64,000 nt of DNA, from assembly GCA_963733085.1 (NCBI GenBank), contig CAVTBY010000006.1, forward strand, positions 293,440-357,439, read 5' to 3'. The stretch is from Desertimonas sp963733085 (GTDB lineage: Bacteria; Actinomycetota; Acidimicrobiia; Acidimicrobiales; Ilumatobacteraceae). Position numbers and translations under genes: made by a program. Shown piece after piece: positions 63,972 through 64,000 of the stretch; position 1 is the first letter of the stretch, and each line of letters begins with the position of its first letter. Under the pieces are notes generated by a model. That model was not told the DNA's origin and made no database searches. It worked only from the letters and a program-made list of their open reading frames with translations.

Positions 63972-64000
63972 CGGTGACGGTGACCGACGACGACGGTGAC

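Overview
The window is 64 kb of very GC-rich DNA. Its long, closely packed genes favour GTG as well as ATG starts, and many neighbours overlap by a few bases. An actinobacterial 6C small RNA, a SARP/AfsR-type giant regulator, FadR/HutC GntR regulators and the general gene style point to Actinobacteria. My guess, from general resemblance only, is Acidimicrobiia (Ilumatobacter-like). No insertion sequence, prophage, CRISPR array or integrase gene is visible.

Layout. 1-10.5 kb: the end of an unidentified gene, a PlsC-type acyltransferase, two LysM lipoproteins, the glutamate synthase pair gltB-gltD, and a three-gene minus-strand operon of a heme-oxygenase-fold diiron oxidase, a [2Fe-2S] ferredoxin and a Rieske ferredoxin. 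10.5-28 kb: a catabolic and transport region with a SnoaL-like protein, gamma-glutamyltransferase-like hydrolase, MFS transporter, ornithine-cyclodeaminase-like enzyme, GlcG/HbpS-like protein, aldehyde dehydrogenase, SDR, a GntR regulator, a five-gene oligopeptide-type ABC transporter, two TauE/SafE permeases, a DAO-type flavoprotein, a second GntR and an enoyl-CoA hydratase. 28-38 kb: an ASCH protein, a nitroreductase, a HutC-type GntR divergent from aconitase, a HAD-acyltransferase fusion, DUF1801, 6C RNA, LysR, a carboxyltransferase and a broken DUF3089 gene. 38-50 kb: citrate synthase, a membrane protein with a PLC-like domain, a beta-glucosidase/LacI/sugar ABC locus and isocitrate dehydrogenase. 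50-64 kb: secreted proteins, acyl-CoA dehydrogenase, GNAT, tRNA-Val(GAC), a CIRCE-preceded hrcA-dnaJ-rsmE-hemW operon, and a 1,399-residue SARP-nSTAND1-propeller regulator divergent from a DUF3500 secreted protein.

How the genes work together. Citrate synthase, aconitase and NADP isocitrate dehydrogenase (the first three TCA steps, to 2-oxoglutarate) lie within 20 kb, and glutamate synthase uses 2-oxoglutarate. A motif close to ATACTGTATAC occurs at three promoter regions (10.5, 13.65 and 18.0 kb), next to the oxidase operon, the cyclodeaminase operon and a GntR gene, which suggests one local regulon. The sugar locus has a LacI operator on a good promoter plus a second operator-like site 134 bp away.

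Caveat on the sequence. About 19 genes, including dnaJ, hrcA, gltD and aconitase, are split by single-base frame changes, while gltB (4.6 kb) and the SARP gene (4.2 kb) are open throughout. I read most breaks as residual sequencing indels and annotate those genes as single genes with approximate break positions. The most interesting leads are the oxidase/ferredoxin/Rieske operon, a family of 46-nt intergenic hairpins with a shared apical core, and the 11-bp tandem repeats in front of the SARP regulator.
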